A stretch of 64,000 nt of DNA from Psychrobacter immobilis (GCF_904846065.1 NZ_CAJGZV010000001.1:2604001-2668000), one strand, 5' to 3'. Numbered from the stretch's first letter, positions 9,495-20,466 are shown. Program-made: numbers and translations. The notes: a model not told the origin generated them from the letters alone.

Positions 9495-10187
9495 TTATTC
9501 GTTACCATTAGCCAAAGCCAGCTCAGCACGCATAGCATCAATAGCCGCTTTATAGTCATCTTGGTTAAAGATCGCCGACCCTGCCACAAACATATCAGCA
9601 CCCGCTTCGGCAATGGCTCGGATATTACTGGCTTTGATACCGCCATCTACTTCTAATCTGATATCACGACCACTGGTGATGATGCGCTGACGGACTTGGC
9701 GCACTTTTTCTAACGTCCCTTCAATAAATGACTGACCGCCAAAACCTGGGTTGACGCTCATCAATAAAATTTGATCTACCTTGTCCATCACATAGTCTAA
9801 ATAATGTAATGGCGTTGCGGGATTCAATACTAAACCACATTCAGCACCGCCATCTTTGATCAGCTGTAAAGAGCGATCAATATGCCCACTGGCTTCTGGA
9901 TGAAAAGTGATAACACTCGCACCTGCTTCCAAAAACTGCTCAATCATGCCGTCAACTGGTGATACCATCAAATGCACATCGATTGGCGCATCAATCCCAT
10001 AATCACGCAGCGCCTTACAAATCATACTACCAAAGGTGAGATTGGGTACATAATGGTTATCCATTACATCAAAATGAATCACATCAGCACCTGATTCCAA
10101 CACCCTTTCAACTTCTTCACCTAGACGTGCAAAATCAGCTGAGAGTATTGATGGGGCGATAAGGTAAGGTTTAGAAGGAATAATCAT
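9495..10187 (-). CDS. rpe: Ribulose-phosphate 3-epimerase
   Basis: Interconverts D-ribulose 5-phosphate and D-xylulose 5-phosphate in the pentose phosphate pathway. The 230-residue TIM barrel has every landmark: [16 protein letters not shown], the metal ligands His38 and Asp40 in [14 protein letters not shown], His72 in IDVHLMV, and Asp181 in EVDGGI. The phosphate-binding loop [12 protein letters not shown] and the AGSAIF segment near the end are intact. The length is normal. AGGTAG precedes the ATG. Confidence 0.98.
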   Translation of the reverse strand: MIIPSKPYLIAPSILSADFARLGEEVERVLESGADVIHFDVMDNHYVPNLTFGSMICKALRDYGIDAPIDVHLMVSPVDGMIEQFLEAGASVITFHPEASGHIDRSLQLIKDGGAECGLVLNPATPLHYLDYVMDKVDQILLMSVNPGFGGQSFIEGTLEKVRQVRQRIITSGRDIRLEVDGGIKASNIRAIAEAGADMFVAGSAIFNQDDYKAAIDAMRAELALANGNE

Positions 10188-10297
10188 AGTTGAGCTACCT
10201 GATTCTGTTGAAATAAAATACGAATAAAATAAAAAGAAATTAAGGACTGACTTAAAAAATTAAACCTTTAAAGCAATAATATTAAGAACTCAAACCA

Positions 10298-10750
10298 CTA
10301 GCGCTGCTTATACTGGGTTTTGCAATAAGCACGACCGACATCGAAGCCTCGCTTAGCTTGGTGTTTGGTAGCGCGATTGCTCACGCGCTGACGCCATAAC
10401 CGAAAAGACGACGGCTTTAGCGCTTGGCGCATCAGCTTAATCACGCCTGCTTCATTGAGACCATAGCTATGCTCTATCGCCCCAAACGGTGTTCTGTCCT
10501 CCCACGCCATTTCTATCACTCGTGAGACTTGCGCGTCATCTAGCACTTTATCACCCGACTCATTGACTACAGTTGCGATAAGCTCATCTGAACGTGTCTG
10601 TCTGTCATGTGATTCAGTACTAATATCAGCATGCTGATTATTTTTTAGAGCCGCGGTCATATCGGCTTGCATGGTCGCAAGCGATGACTGAACGGTTTGC
10701 TGCTTACAAGCCAAACCATCGACTACTAATGCTGTCAGATTACTTACCAT
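10298..10750 (-). CDS. DUF2805 / TIGR03643-type protein (150 aa)
   Basis: The C-terminal ~75 residues carry the family signature: VIEMAWEDRTPFGAIE, then GLNEAGVIKLMRQALKPSS, then FRLWRQRVSNRATKHQAKR. The basic helix-turn-helix-like look suggests nucleic acid binding, but the family has no established function. The N-terminal ~70 residues are polar, variable and probably disordered. The gene sits between rpe and fghA on the same strand with spacers of about 110-130 bp, without a functional link that I can see. Confidence 0.8.
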   Translation of the reverse strand: MVSNLTALVVDGLACKQQTVQSSLATMQADMTAALKNNQHADISTESHDRQTRSDELIATVVNESGDKVLDDAQVSRVIEMAWEDRTPFGAIEHSYGLNEAGVIKLMRQALKPSSFRLWRQRVSNRATKHQAKRGFDVGRAYCKTQYKQR

Positions 10751-10882
10751 AAAACCTTACCTTTAAAGATGCTTAACAGATATTCAGTCAACTTTCATTT
10801 TATATCAATAAGTACGCTTGACTAAATAATCAGCGTAACTGTCTGTCAATTTATCGATCAGATCATCATTCTAATACTGGAC

Positions 10883-11773
10883 TTAGCTCATTTGCGCCAT
10901 ACGCCAGTGATGTTCAATATGATCGTTAATCACCGTTTGAATAAAATAGTAGCTATGATCGTGACCTGCCTGATAACGCAAGGTTAAGGGCTGATTGGCT
11001 TTGTCACAAGCGAGTTGCAATTGGGTGGTTTGCAGTTGACCCTCTGCTAAAAAATCATCAGCCGCGCCTTGATCCACCAAGATACTTGCATACTGCTGCC
11101 CCGATTTTTCAATCATCTGCGCAGCATCTGCCTGCGCCCATCGTGATTTATCATCGCCGAAGTATTCTTTATAAGCGGCTTGCCCCCATGCCGACTCACT
11201 GGCCGCGCACACAGGCGATAATGCTGAGACACTCACAAACTTGCCTGGAAACTTAAAGCCCAATAGTAATGCTCCGTGACCGCCCATCGAATGCCCTGTC
11301 ACGCCAATACTGTCAATAGGAAATTCTGAGCGTAACAAGTCATATAACTCATCAACGATGTAGCTTTGCATATTAAAATGGTCTGACCAAGGTGCTTGCG
11401 TCGCATCGACATAATAGCTGGCACCCTGACCGACAAAATAGCGGTCGTCGTTTGGCACATCTCTGTCATCACTACTTCGAGGTGATGTATCAGGCGCGAT
11501 AAATATCATGCCAAGCTCGCTGCATTTTTGCTGAAAGTGCGCTTTGTGGGTGACATTATCAGCATTGCAAGTGAGACCTGATAAATATAGAATCGCTGGA
11601 CAACGGCGACCAGCAAGCGCTTCATCTGGCAGATAAATGCTAAAGGTCATCGGCGTTTTGGTCGATGATGATTGATGGCTATAGTAATGCTGCTCACCAT
11701 CGAAACAGCGGTTGACGCTGATCTGCGTGATTTTTGAGTTGGTAGATAAACTGTGTTTATAAGAGTTGTTCAT
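10883..11773 (-). CDS. fghA: S-formylglutathione hydrolase (esterase D family)
   Basis: Hydrolyses S-formylglutathione to formate and glutathione, the last step of glutathione-dependent formaldehyde detoxification. The alpha/beta hydrolase carries the nucleophile elbow GHSMGGHG (Ser near residue 162), YLSGLTCNADN, the acid loop DQGAADDFL and the His in GHDHSYYF. The ATG at 11773 is preferred because the AAGGA is about 8 nt away; the ATG at 11782 overlaps that Shine-Dalgarno. The formaldehyde dehydrogenase gene (adhC) usually beside it is not in this window. The N-terminus is slightly longer than usual. Confidence 0.95.
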   Translation of the reverse strand: MNNSYKHSLSTNSKITQISVNRCFDGEQHYYSHQSSSTKTPMTFSIYLPDEALAGRRCPAILYLSGLTCNADNVTHKAHFQQKCSELGMIFIAPDTSPRSSDDRDVPNDDRYFVGQGASYYVDATQAPWSDHFNMQSYIVDELYDLLRSEFPIDSIGVTGHSMGGHGALLLGFKFPGKFVSVSALSPVCAASESAWGQAAYKEYFGDDKSRWAQADAAQMIEKSGQQYASILVDQGAADDFLAEGQLQTTQLQLACDKANQPLTLRYQAGHDHSYYFIQTVINDHIEHHWRMAQMS

Positions 11774-12001
11774 AAGCGACATCCTTTTTATCCAAAGTAA
11801 AGTACACGATGACTTATAAAAAGCATTGGTAAAGTAATACTAGTACTTCTCCAAACTCACTTAGTACTCAATCATTATACCATTCACAAGAATTAAAGTA
11901 GTAAGGAAAGCGAGTGTCAGTATTACAGATTCTAGACTGAACGAGCTTAATACGGCTCATCGTGATTTTTGGGTTGCGGGTTTTGGGTTTACTGTTAGTT
12001 G

Positions 12002-13483
12002 TTAATTGGCAGTGATCGCAGTATTAGCCACTGGCTGACCAGAAGCACTATCCTCTGCGATATTAATGGCGATAGAATCACTGTCATTAATAATGCTGGC
12101 GACTGGTGGTCGGGTTTTATCAAACAATACTTGTTCGAACGCTGGCAAAGCAGTCTCCATCAGACTACCAATCACCATCTGCGGCTCTGATGGTTCAAAA
12201 CCCATCGCACTTTCACGCTCATTCACACGCAAACGGGCATCTTTAAAGGCAGATTCAAAACTGGTATTGCCACGCAGGCTTTCAGCAAAAAACGCTTGCC
12301 CAAAATAGGTCATCTCAGCTGTGTTGGTGCAGCCAAACGATGCTTTGTCAGCGGCTGATGCAGTAATCACTACCGTAGTCGGTGATGCCAATTCATCGAT
12401 AAATGAGCCTGAATAGCAAGCAGATACCACAATCACCCGCCAGCGAATACCTGAAGCGTCTAGCGCCTCCCGTAACCATGCGGCGTCTAGATTCTCCATT
12501 GCTAATGGTGGATTTGCTAATTGAATGATATTTTCGTTGCCGTGTGAAGACAAGGTTAGGAATAACACATCCTCATCGGCATTCATCTGCTGACCAATTT
12601 TCTTTAATCCACGTAGAATGCTGGTTTTGGTAGCGATTGGCTCATCAAGCCAACTATAAGTATTGTTGATCAACGAGAGTGAATGTCCACTAGTGCCAAA
12701 ACGCACATCGAACAGCTCACGCACTTTATTAATCTCAGAGCGAAAAACATCTTGACCAGAGAATCCTGCCACACCCATAAAATACCAGTCGGTCTTGCCC
12801 GAAGTGCTGGGATCGATACTATTTAATGCTTGCTGTAACAAACGAGGCTGCTCATATAATGCTGCTTCTGCTAAAACAGGCTCTACAGGAATCTGCTTAA
12901 ATATAGGCTGATCCGCGACATTACGCTGCCAAATCGTCAACAGTGCGACTGCACCTACCAATACAATGACCCGCTCCCACCACGGTATGCGTAGACGACG
13001 AGAAAAAATCCATAATAACGCCAACGTCTGCCATAAAAACAGCACCAAAAACAGTATGGGTAAAAGTGAATAGCTCCAATCTGGTAACCAACCATAACTG
13101 CCCAAAAACTGCACCAAACTTTGTAATAGTGCAGATAAGGTATCAGCCACTAGCCACAATACCACGGGCACAAACACCAACGTTTGATTGCCAGAACGCC
13201 GTGCCAAAATGATGCCGCCCAATAAAATTATCATCGGCCAAATTAAGTAGCTGACCAACCCTTGCTCATTAAAGATACTGCCATTTTCCGCGGCCAACCA
13301 CGAAAAAAGTACATTACTACCGAGTGCCAATAGTGCAAATACGGCAAACTGGATAAAGGTAGGTTTTACCCAAGAAAACGCGCGCGTCGACCCTACTAGC
13401 ATCCACAAGGTTGCAATAATATTGGCAGCGAAATTGAGCGAAAAACGCTGAAGCGATACGGTTTTTAACGACGCAAGTGACAA
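12002..13483 (-). CDS. Membrane-anchored C13 (legumain/caspase-like) family peptidase
   Basis: A 493-residue protein with an N-terminal membrane region of about five to six hydrophobic segments (roughly residues 15-35, 43-63, 77-94, 101-120, 138-160 and 170-185) followed by a soluble C13-type domain. The catalytic dyad is visible: His314 in FLTLSSHGNEN and Cys356 in VVSACYSGSFID, each at the end of a hydrophobic strand as in clan CD peptidases. A third landmark is ITASAADKASFGC. The start is a TTG with AGAGGT 8 nt upstream. Substrate unknown; the bacterial family is poorly characterised, and GPI-transamidase-like or self-processing roles would be speculation. It stands alone between fghA and htpG. 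Confidence 0.82.
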   Translation of the reverse strand: MSLASLKTVSLQRFSLNFAANIIATLWMLVGSTRAFSWVKPTFIQFAVFALLALGSNVLFSWLAAENGSIFNEQGLVSYLIWPMIILLGGIILARRSGNQTLVFVPVVLWLVADTLSALLQSLVQFLGSYGWLPDWSYSLLPILFLVLFLWQTLALLWIFSRRLRIPWWERVIVLVGAVALLTIWQRNVADQPIFKQIPVEPVLAEAALYEQPRLLQQALNSIDPSTSGKTDWYFMGVAGFSGQDVFRSEINKVRELFDVRFGTSGHSLSLINNTYSWLDEPIATKTSILRGLKKIGQQMNADEDVLFLTLSSHGNENIIQLANPPLAMENLDAAWLREALDASGIRWRVIVVSACYSGSFIDELASPTTVVITASAADKASFGCTNTAEMTYFGQAFFAESLRGNTSFESAFKDARLRVNERESAMGFEPSEPQMVIGSLMETALPAFEQVLFDKTRPPVASIINDSDSIAINIAEDSASGQPVANTAITAN

Positions 13484-13763
13484 AGACTTAAACCTCTAGC
13501 CAGTCGAGAAAAGAAAGTGAGTTGATGATGATTTTTGGTGTGGCAGCTACCTACGAAATGTCATTAATTCACATTTTTTATATAGCATATGGACATCAAG
13601 ATTACATGCAATTCACAATGAGATAATTTTAAGAGACGAATAGCAAAGACTAAAAATATGACTAGACAGTTTAGCTCGCTAATATAACGCGATTGTAACG
13701 AATTGTCGGTCAAGAGGATAAGGCTGATTTGTAAAATTCGCTTAAATTTGGCTAAGAACATAT
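13484..13763. other. Spacer above the C13 peptidase gene
   Basis: The gap between htpG and the peptidase gene (both minus strand) should contain the peptidase promoter. A 65-codon frame at 13564-13761 reads as Leu/Ile-rich random sequence, has no ribosome binding site of note and abuts the htpG terminator, so I do not call it a gene. Confidence 0.5.
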
Positions 13764-13799
13764 AAAAAAGGAGGTCTTGAATCCAAGACCTCCTTTTTT
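13764..13799 (-). terminator. Terminator of htpG
   Basis: A long perfect stem (AAAGGAGGTCTTG with CAAGACCTCCTTT) closes a 4-nt loop and ends in a T run on the minus strand, 30 bp below the htpG stop. Confidence 0.92.
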
Positions 13800-13829
13800 C
13801 TCAAAAATGACTGTATCAAAGACTCACTA

Positions 13830-15833
13830 CTATCTCATCAAAAGCTCATTCACACGTTTTAGATAAGCGGCTGGATCATCTAACTGACCGCCATCTGCTA
13901 GTAAGGCTTGGTCAAAAATTACTTGGGCCAATTTATCAAAGTCGACGTCAGATTGCTCGCTAGTCTCTAACTTTTTAATCAATGGATGATCAGGATTTAC
14001 CTCAAGCGTTGGCTTGCTTTCTGGCACATCTTGACCCATTTGCTTAAGCATCTGAATCATTTGTGGTGATAGCTCACCTTCCCCAACGACCAAGCAGGCA
14101 GGACTATCAACCAAACGCGTTGATACTTTAACGTCTTTGGCACGTTCGCCTAACGCTGCTTTAAGTTTATCAACGACTGGCTTCATGGTTTCTTGCGCTT
14201 TTTCAGCTTCCGCTTTTTCGGCTTCGTCTTGCAAGTCGCCCAAATCAACGGCACCTTTCGCGATATTTTGTAGCGGTGTCTCATCAAATGAGGTCAAGAA
14301 GTTCATCGCCCATTCATCAACACGGCTGGTCATCAAAATAACTTCGATACCTTTCTTTTTAAACAGCTCAAGTTGTGGGCTATTTTTAGCAGCTGCTAGA
14401 TTGTCAGCCGTGAGATAATAGATGGCTTTTTGACCGTCTTTCATACGCGCTTTATAGTCTTCAAAGCTGGTCGTCACACTATCCTGAGTACTGGTTGCAT
14501 AACGCAGCAATTTGGCAATACGTTCTTGATTGCCCATGTCTTCGCCAACGCCTTCTTTGATAACATCACCAAATTCAGCGTAGAACTGCGCGAATTTTTC
14601 TTGCTTATCACTGTCTTCACTGTTGGCAAGACTGGCTAGCAAAGTCAAAATGCGACGGGCGTTACCATCACGAATAGACTTCACATCACGCGACTCTTGT
14701 AATAGCTCGCGGCTGACGTTCAATGGCAAGTCTGCTGAATCAATGACCCCTTTGACGAAACGCAGGTACATTGGCAATAATTGCTCAGCTTCATCCATAA
14801 TAAAGACGCGCTTCACGTATAGCTTTAGACCATGCTGCTGCTCACGAGTATATAAATCGACAGGGGCTTTTTTAGGAATATACAATAGCTGAGTATACTG
14901 AACGCGACCTTCGACACGGTTATGCGTCCATGCTAGTGGCGCGTCCATGTCATAGGTGATATTTTTATAAAAATCGATATACTCTTCATCTTCAATCTCA
15001 GATGCCGTACGTGTCCATAGCGCGCTGGCTTTGTTGATAGTTTCCCATTCATCGGTCAATACCATCTCGCCACCAGCAGGTGCGTCGTCGTTCTCATCTT
15101 CTTTGACATCTTCTTGCCAAACTTCTTTACGCATCTGAATCGGTAAGCTGATATGGTCTGAGTATTTATTAACCAACTGCTTAATTTTGCCACGGTCTAA
15201 ATAGCTGTCTTCACCCTCACTATATTGCTCTTTTAAATGCAAAGTAATGGCGGTGCCACGAGTTTCTTTCGCGATAGGTTCAACCGTAAAGCTACCCGTA
15301 CCATCTGATACCCAGCGCACGCCCTTATCCGCAGGCTCGCCCGCTTTGCGTGATTCGACGCTAATCGTATCGGCAACGATAAAACCTGAATAGAAGCCAA
15401 CCCCAAACTGTCCGATTAATTGACCATCTTGCTTTTGTGATTCAGACAGCTTGTCTAAAAATGCTTTAGTACCGGACTTGGCAATCGTACCTAGGTTTTC
15501 GATGGCATCTGCTTCATTCATGCCAATACCATTATCGGTAAAGGTGATGGTTTTGGCGTCTTCGTCGACCGCAATGCGAATTTTTAGCTCACCATCGTCT
15601 TCATAAAGGCTGTCATCATTGGTCGCTTCAAAGCGCAATTTATCACAAGCATCAGAGGCGTTTGAAACCAGCTCACGCACAAAGATATCAGAATTAGAGT
15701 AAAGCGAATGTGTGACTAGATGTAGCAGTTGCGCCACTTCCGCCTCAAAGGTATGTTTTTTTAATTCTGGGCTGCTTTTATTAACATTGATGCTATCAAC
15801 TTTTTGGTTATCAACTGGGGTCTGTTCACTCAT
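13830..15833 (-). CDS. htpG: Molecular chaperone HtpG (Hsp90)
   Basis: The ATP-dependent bacterial Hsp90. The 667-residue protein has the GHKL ATPase domain first, with [28 protein letters not shown] and the GQFGVGFYS lid region, then the middle domain with the [15 protein letters not shown] segment and the C-terminal dimerisation domain ending [11 protein letters not shown]. An acidic insertion ([11 protein letters not shown]) in the middle domain distinguishes it from the ~624-residue E. coli protein. AGGAG lies 6 nt before ATG. I could not identify a convincing sigma-32 promoter in the 258-bp upstream spacer. Confidence 0.98.
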   Translation of the reverse strand: MSEQTPVDNQKVDSINVNKSSPELKKHTFEAEVAQLLHLVTHSLYSNSDIFVRELVSNASDACDKLRFEATNDDSLYEDDGELKIRIAVDEDAKTITFTDNGIGMNEADAIENLGTIAKSGTKAFLDKLSESQKQDGQLIGQFGVGFYSGFIVADTISVESRKAGEPADKGVRWVSDGTGSFTVEPIAKETRGTAITLHLKEQYSEGEDSYLDRGKIKQLVNKYSDHISLPIQMRKEVWQEDVKEDENDDAPAGGEMVLTDEWETINKASALWTRTASEIEDEEYIDFYKNITYDMDAPLAWTHNRVEGRVQYTQLLYIPKKAPVDLYTREQQHGLKLYVKRVFIMDEAEQLLPMYLRFVKGVIDSADLPLNVSRELLQESRDVKSIRDGNARRILTLLASLANSEDSDKQEKFAQFYAEFGDVIKEGVGEDMGNQERIAKLLRYATSTQDSVTTSFEDYKARMKDGQKAIYYLTADNLAAAKNSPQLELFKKKGIEVILMTSRVDEWAMNFLTSFDETPLQNIAKGAVDLGDLQDEAEKAEAEKAQETMKPVVDKLKAALGERAKDVKVSTRLVDSPACLVVGEGELSPQMIQMLKQMGQDVPESKPTLEVNPDHPLIKKLETSEQSDVDFDKLAQVIFDQALLADGGQLDDPAAYLKRVNELLMR

Positions 15834-15995
15834 AAAAAACTCCTTTAATTTATCTCAAAAATTTATTATAAAATAGCGATGCTCAAATAAAACTTACTCA
15901 AAGATATATTAGAAAACACAATTTCAAATATCGCTAAGCTGTTTATACTAATAGGGGCGCAGCAGAATATTTCAAGATCAAAGGCGTAATTCAAT

Positions 15996-16029
15996 AAAAA
16001 ACACCGCACTAGTTTCCTAAGGCGGTGTC
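15996..16029 (-). terminator. Terminator of the catalase gene
   Basis: On the minus strand ACACCGCCTTA pairs with TAGTGCGGTGT and is followed by six T. It lies about 60 bp below the catalase stop. Confidence 0.88.
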
Positions 16030-16091
16030 GTTATATCGATAATAGGTTTAGCAAATAGATTTAGTAATACGTTTTTAGATAAACCTATCAA

Positions 16092-17624
16092 CTATAAGCA
16101 GCTAGGCAAATGCAGCGCTGGATCTGACTCACGAGCATTCATCGCATCTTCAACCGTTAAGCCTAGTGCTTTGGCAACGCCTTCGCCATAAGCGGCATCA
16201 CACCAGTTACAGTTACGAATGTGGCGATACCGAATAAAGTCCGGTACACCAGCCATATTATTTGCTGTGTTTTCAAATAGCACTTGTTGTTGCTCAGCAC
16301 TCATCAAATTAAACAATGCGCGAGGTTGGCTAAAATAATCGCTATCGTCTTCACGGAAGTCATAATGCGCCGCATAGCCGTCAATTTTTAATGGTGGCTC
16401 AGCATAATCAGGCTGCTCTTGCCACTGGCTAAAGCTGTTTGGCTCATAATGCGGGCGACTGCCATAGTTATCATCGACACGGCCTTGACCATCACGATGA
16501 TTGCTCATCACAGGGCAACGCGGCTTATTTACCGGAATCTGTTGATGATTGACACCGACACGATAACGCTGAGCATCAGCATAGTTAACCAAGCGGTTTT
16601 GTAGCATTTTATCTGGTGAAACGCTGATACCCGGTACCAAATTACTTGGCGCAAATGCAGCTTGTTCCACATCGACAAAGTAGTTATCAGAGTTTTTGTT
16701 TAACTCGAACTCACCCACTTCAATCAGCGGATAATCCCCTTTTGGCCATACTTTGGTCAAGTCAAACGGATGATAAGGAACGGTATCCGCCTCAGCTTCT
16801 GGCATGATTTGCACATACATTTTCCATTTTGGGAAATCGCCATTTTCGATGGCATCGTACAAGTCTTTTTGATGACTCTCACGATCAGAACCAACCACCT
16901 CTGCCGCTTCTGCGTCGGTTAAGTTCTTGATGCCTTGTTGCGTGCGGAAATGGAATTTTACCCAAAAACGTTCTTTGGCTTCGTTCCAAAAACTATAGGT
17001 ATGCGAGCCAAAACCATGCATATTTCTGTACGAGGCTGGCAGACCGCGATCACTCATAACGATAGTAACTTGATGCAAAGCTTCTGGTAATAAAGTCCAA
17101 AAGTCCCAGTTGTTGGTCGCCGAACGCATATTGGTACGCGGATCACGTTTGACGGCTTTGTTTAGATCTGGGAATTTGCGCGGATCACGTAAGAAGAACA
17201 CAGGTGTATTATTTCCCACCATATCCCAGTTACCTTCTTCGGTGTAGAATTTCAAAGCAAATCCGCGAATGTCGCGCTCGGCATCAGCCGCGCCGCGCTC
17301 ACCTGCGACGGTACTAAAGCGCGCAAACATCTCAGTCTGTTTACCCACTTCGCTAAAAATATCCGCACGGGTATAATTAGTGATGTCATTGGTCACGGTA
17401 AAAGTACCAAATGCGCCAGAGCCTTTGGCGTGCATACGGCGTTCTGGAATCACTTCACGGACGAAATTTCCTAACTTTTCATTGAGCCAAACATCTTGCG
17501 CCAATAATGGGCCGCGTTTGCCGGCGGTCATGCTGTTTTGATTGTCTGCCACTGGTGCGCCATTGCCCATGGTCAATTGGGTCGGTGCGTAAGGACATTT
17601 TTTATCGCTCATATCGTTGCTCAT
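16092..17624 (-). CDS. katA: Monofunctional haem catalase (clade with small subunit)
   Basis: Dismutates hydrogen peroxide to water and oxygen. The 510-residue protein has the distal His in [12 protein letters not shown], the [17 protein letters not shown] block, the distal Asn region [10 protein letters not shown], and the proximal haem Tyr segment in [13 protein letters not shown]. The length matches small-subunit catalases and no C-terminal flavodoxin-like domain is present. The start at 17624 (MSNDMSDKK) is chosen because AGGAG lies 7 nt before it; the ATG six bases upstream nearly touches that Shine-Dalgarno. No OxyR site could be defined by eye. The symbol is by family; the species paralogue name is not certain. 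Confidence 0.96.
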   Translation of the reverse strand: MSNDMSDKKCPYAPTQLTMGNGAPVADNQNSMTAGKRGPLLAQDVWLNEKLGNFVREVIPERRMHAKGSGAFGTFTVTNDITNYTRADIFSEVGKQTEMFARFSTVAGERGAADAERDIRGFALKFYTEEGNWDMVGNNTPVFFLRDPRKFPDLNKAVKRDPRTNMRSATNNWDFWTLLPEALHQVTIVMSDRGLPASYRNMHGFGSHTYSFWNEAKERFWVKFHFRTQQGIKNLTDAEAAEVVGSDRESHQKDLYDAIENGDFPKWKMYVQIMPEAEADTVPYHPFDLTKVWPKGDYPLIEVGEFELNKNSDNYFVDVEQAAFAPSNLVPGISVSPDKMLQNRLVNYADAQRYRVGVNHQQIPVNKPRCPVMSNHRDGQGRVDDNYGSRPHYEPNSFSQWQEQPDYAEPPLKIDGYAAHYDFREDDSDYFSQPRALFNLMSAEQQQVLFENTANNMAGVPDFIRYRHIRNCNWCDAAYGEGVAKALGLTVEDAMNARESDPALHLPSCL

Positions 17625-18012
17625 AGTCATACTCCTGTGAATAGCAAATGGATTAAAGTACAAAACCTATTCTGAATACGCTTCTATTAATAGTTCCAGA
17701 ATAGTTGTCAGCTTGTTCGAAAAACGGTTTGTTTTTTTCATAGTAATGTCTAATGACAGTCATGTTCTGTGGTTAGATACTATTACAACCCATTACCATT
17801 GATTTGTATAATTAATTAATTACATTATTTCGTTTTGTTTTTCAGAACCACTGAACTTGTTTTTTACTCATGCAAATACTTTACTCCTTAGGATGGTTGT
17901 TATTAATAACGATAAATATTAACAGTGCAACTACTCTCTATCAGCCTTGCTATCACTTTTTTAAAGCGAATTGACCATATTAAATAGAGCTTAATTAAAT
18001 ACCACAGAGCAA
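17625..18012. other. Upstream region of the catalase gene
   Basis: A 388-bp A+T-rich spacer between the thioesterase and catalase genes (both minus). It must contain the catalase promoter and probably peroxide-responsive control; the stretch 17800-17830 is nearly pure A/T. No reading frame or clear dyad operator was found. Confidence 0.45.
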
Positions 18013-18831
18013 TTAACGCGGCATCAGACGAATGGTCAAAATTTGCTCACTACGACCAAAAGGGCCATGAACGTCATGTAACACAGCGCTCGTTAAGCCA
18101 ATGCCATCATTGCCATACTGCTGCACCGCTTCGATGCCAAGCCAGCGACCTTGCGGCGCGCGATGCATATGAATTTGCAAATCCGTATTGGGAAACATCC
18201 ATTCTAATTCTGACAAGCCAAGCCCAAGCCGAGGCACAACGCCATTGGCCGTGTCGACCATGCCCAATAGATGCACCAAGTCATCAGTTTGCTTGCCCTC
18301 GATCATATCCACCTCATTAGTAATCCAGACCATACCGCGTCCTGGGCGACGCTGCGTATCATCAGCGACCAAGCGCACACTTTCAATAAACCCGCCCGGC
18401 CAGCCTTTCATGTCTTCCCAAATAGGCAACTCTTCGGGCTTATGTACCGCTTTTTGGTCTTCAATGCCTGCAATATCGCTGGTATCTTGGGTCATTAGAC
18501 GCCATGCCCGCGCAATAATCGCATCACGACCGCGACTGCTCATGACTGATTCAATCAGCTCAATGGTCTTGCCCGGACGAATACAACGCGTGGTAATGGT
18601 AAAGTCATCCAGTGGAATCAATCCTAAGATATCTAGGCTAATGCGAGCGATACGCATGTTTTCTTGCGGCGCATAACCATTGAGCTCAGCCGTGAGCAAT
18701 CCTGTCGCTGGTGCCATATGCTGTTCATGCTCATTCCAAGCGCCTTGAGCATGTTTGGTTGGCTGATAATGTGCGACGTTGACGCCGTCTTCTCGCTGTT
18801 CGCGTTTGATAAAGTTATAATAAGCTGACAT
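18013..18831 (-). CDS. Acyl-CoA thioesterase-like (double hotdog) protein
   Basis: A 272-residue soluble protein whose N-terminal half looks like a TesB/4HBT_3-type hotdog domain: the HMAPATGLLTAEL segment, the RISLDILGLIPLDDFTITTRCIRPGKTIELIES strand pattern and GRDAIIARAWRL. The second half (VHLLGMVDTANGVVPRLGLGLSELEW, then LQIHMHRAPQGRWLGIEAVQQYGNDGIG and SAVLHDVHGPFGRSEQILTIR) repeats the fold and resembles the C-terminal acyl-CoA thioesterase half, with the terminal DVHGPFGRSEQ sequence typical. Likely hydrolyses acyl-CoA; substrate unknown. It may be co-transcribed with the small membrane gene 14 bp downstream. Confidence 0.78.
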   Translation of the reverse strand: MSAYYNFIKREQREDGVNVAHYQPTKHAQGAWNEHEQHMAPATGLLTAELNGYAPQENMRIARISLDILGLIPLDDFTITTRCIRPGKTIELIESVMSSRGRDAIIARAWRLMTQDTSDIAGIEDQKAVHKPEELPIWEDMKGWPGGFIESVRLVADDTQRRPGRGMVWITNEVDMIEGKQTDDLVHLLGMVDTANGVVPRLGLGLSELEWMFPNTDLQIHMHRAPQGRWLGIEAVQQYGNDGIGLTSAVLHDVHGPFGRSEQILTIRLMPR

Positions 18832-18845
18832 GACTGTCCTATGAT

Positions 18846-19091
18846 TTATTTGATAAGCTCTTGTTGTTTTAATTTAAGAACCTGTCGACTCTTAATGACA
18901 AAAAATAACGCAACGACCATCGCGGCAATTAATACGCCATAAAAAACACTCTTTTCTCGCATAAAATGCAGAATATTACTGCCTAACACGAATCCCACCA
19001 CCACCACGACAAACAAATTCACTTTCAATTGTTTGTTAACCTCACCGAGAGTAGCTTCTGCCAATACAAATCCTTTTTTTTGCTTTTTCAT
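18846..19091 (-). CDS. Small membrane protein (81 aa)
   Basis: Not recognised. Lys-rich N-terminus (MKKQKKGF), a hydrophobic segment around residues 24-40 (FVVVVVGFVLGSN) and a second around 50-66 (YGVLIAAMVVALFFVI), then a basic/Gln C-terminal tail. It lies between ispH and the thioesterase gene on the same strand, with gaps of 52 and 14 bp, so ispH, this gene and the thioesterase could form one transcript read from ispH. Confidence 0.6.
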   Translation of the reverse strand: MKKQKKGFVLAEATLGEVNKQLKVNLFVVVVVGFVLGSNILHFMREKSVFYGVLIAAMVVALFFVIKSRQVLKLKQQELIK

Positions 19092-19143
19092 TTTGCGTTA
19101 CCTACTATACGTTACCTATTAGATGTCTTGTACAAAGCCGTAT

Positions 19144-20100
19144 CTATTTACCCACTTGGGTGACTGGGATACGCAAGGCTTTAGGCAGACTGAAAGTGAC
19201 ATTTTCTTCGATGCCTGATAGCTCACTCGGTAAATCACCACCCCAATCTTGCAGCTGCTGTAGCACTTCTTGAATCAGTACTTCGGGTGCTGATGCGCCA
19301 GCGGTGACGCCAATACTCTGCACACCATTCAACCAGCTTTTATCCATCTCACTGGCATTGTCGATTAAATACGCACGGCAATTCATCCGCTCAGCCAGCT
19401 CACGCAGACGATTAGAATTGGATGAATTGGGCGAGCCGACCACCAATACCACCTCACAGCGACTGGCTAAGTCTTTTACCGCATCTTGGCGGTTTTGCGT
19501 GGCATAACAGATATCGTCTTTGCGCGGACCTTGGATACTAGGGAATTTTTCACGCAGTGCATCGATGACGCGCGCTGTGTCATCCATAGATAAGGTCGTT
19601 TGGGTAACAAATGCCAAACGTTCGGCATTTTGTACGCTCAATGCTGCCACATCAGCTTCGTTTTCAACCAAATGAATGTGACCACCGTGGCGACGGTTAA
19701 AGCGCCCCATCGTGCCTTCCACTTCAGGATGTCCAGCATGCCCAATCAATACCGCATCCATACCCTCTTGCGCAAATTTAGCGACTTCGATATGTACTTT
19801 AGTGACCAGCGGACAAGTGGCATCAAATACTGTCAAATCGCGGCGCTCAGCCTCATCTTCGACAGCTTTTGATACACCATGAGCAGAAAAAATAACGATA
19901 GAGCCATCTGGCACTTCATGAAGTTCTTCCACAAAGACCGCACCGCGATTGGCCAAATCAGAGACGACAAATTTATTATGTACCACCTCGTGACGGACAT
20001 AAATGGGCGGTTCAAAACGTGTCAATGCTTCGTTCACAATCGCAATCGCGCGATCCACACCAGCACAAAATCCACGTGGATTGGCAAGATAAATTTGCAT
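19144..20100 (-). CDS. ispH: 4-hydroxy-3-methylbut-2-enyl diphosphate reductase
   Basis: Last enzyme of the MEP pathway, an Fe-S reductase making IPP and DMAPP. With the start at 20100 ([14 protein letters not shown]) the cluster ligands are Cys12, Cys96 in [12 protein letters not shown] and Cys198 in [11 protein letters not shown], matching the family. His residues in [11 protein letters not shown] and [14 protein letters not shown] and the SxN motif in [11 protein letters not shown] are present. An in-frame ATG at 20115 would add five residues outside the family N-terminus. The length of 318 aa is standard. Confidence 0.97.
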   Translation of the reverse strand: MQIYLANPRGFCAGVDRAIAIVNEALTRFEPPIYVRHEVVHNKFVVSDLANRGAVFVEELHEVPDGSIVIFSAHGVSKAVEDEAERRDLTVFDATCPLVTKVHIEVAKFAQEGMDAVLIGHAGHPEVEGTMGRFNRRHGGHIHLVENEADVAALSVQNAERLAFVTQTTLSMDDTARVIDALREKFPSIQGPRKDDICYATQNRQDAVKDLASRCEVVLVVGSPNSSNSNRLRELAERMNCRAYLIDNASEMDKSWLNGVQSIGVTAGASAPEVLIQEVLQQLQDWGGDLPSELSGIEENVTFSLPKALRIPVTQVGK

Positions 20101-20465
20101 AAGAGGGCCTATCATTAGATAATTTATTATTAAAGTTTAAATACACAACATTACTGTCAAAAGCTTTAACTCAAAAATTGGGATGAATTCATTACGCTAC
20201 TTTAGCATAATTTACTTTTATTGCCTTTGAAAATAGCACGGTACTAGAGGCTGTTTTAACTAGAAGCACACACATATTCGTACGTTCAAAGTATTTCTCC
20301 ATAGTGGCAGCGTTAACTGCACTTAATTCACCAAAAATGTGATTTATACTAAGTCGCCCTATGCCATCTTTAGATCGCTTCGATGATAACGACTGGTCAA
20401 AGGCGGCTTTAATTAAAATAAAAGCCACAAAAGCAGTTTATAATAGTGCATCGATGACAATTTCT
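20101..20465. other. Spacer between ispH and gmk
   Basis: A divergent spacer that should hold the ispH promoter. A 78-codon minus-strand frame at 20192-20428 has no recognisable family, no convincing Shine-Dalgarno and mixed composition; it could be a relic or intergenic repeat. A TATAAT hexamer at 20439-20444 (plus) lies 23 bp before the hairpin at 20467-20487. Confidence 0.45.
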
Positions 20466-20466
20466 A

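Noticed and set aside
13564-13761. A 65-codon minus-strand frame above htpG
   Set aside because: No Shine-Dalgarno, Leu/Ile-rich without family match, and it abuts a strong terminator; more likely spacer.
20192-20428. A 78-codon minus-strand frame in the ispH-gmk spacer
   Set aside because: Its composition is not convincing and no start signal was seen; it could be a relic or repeat, so I kept it as spacer.
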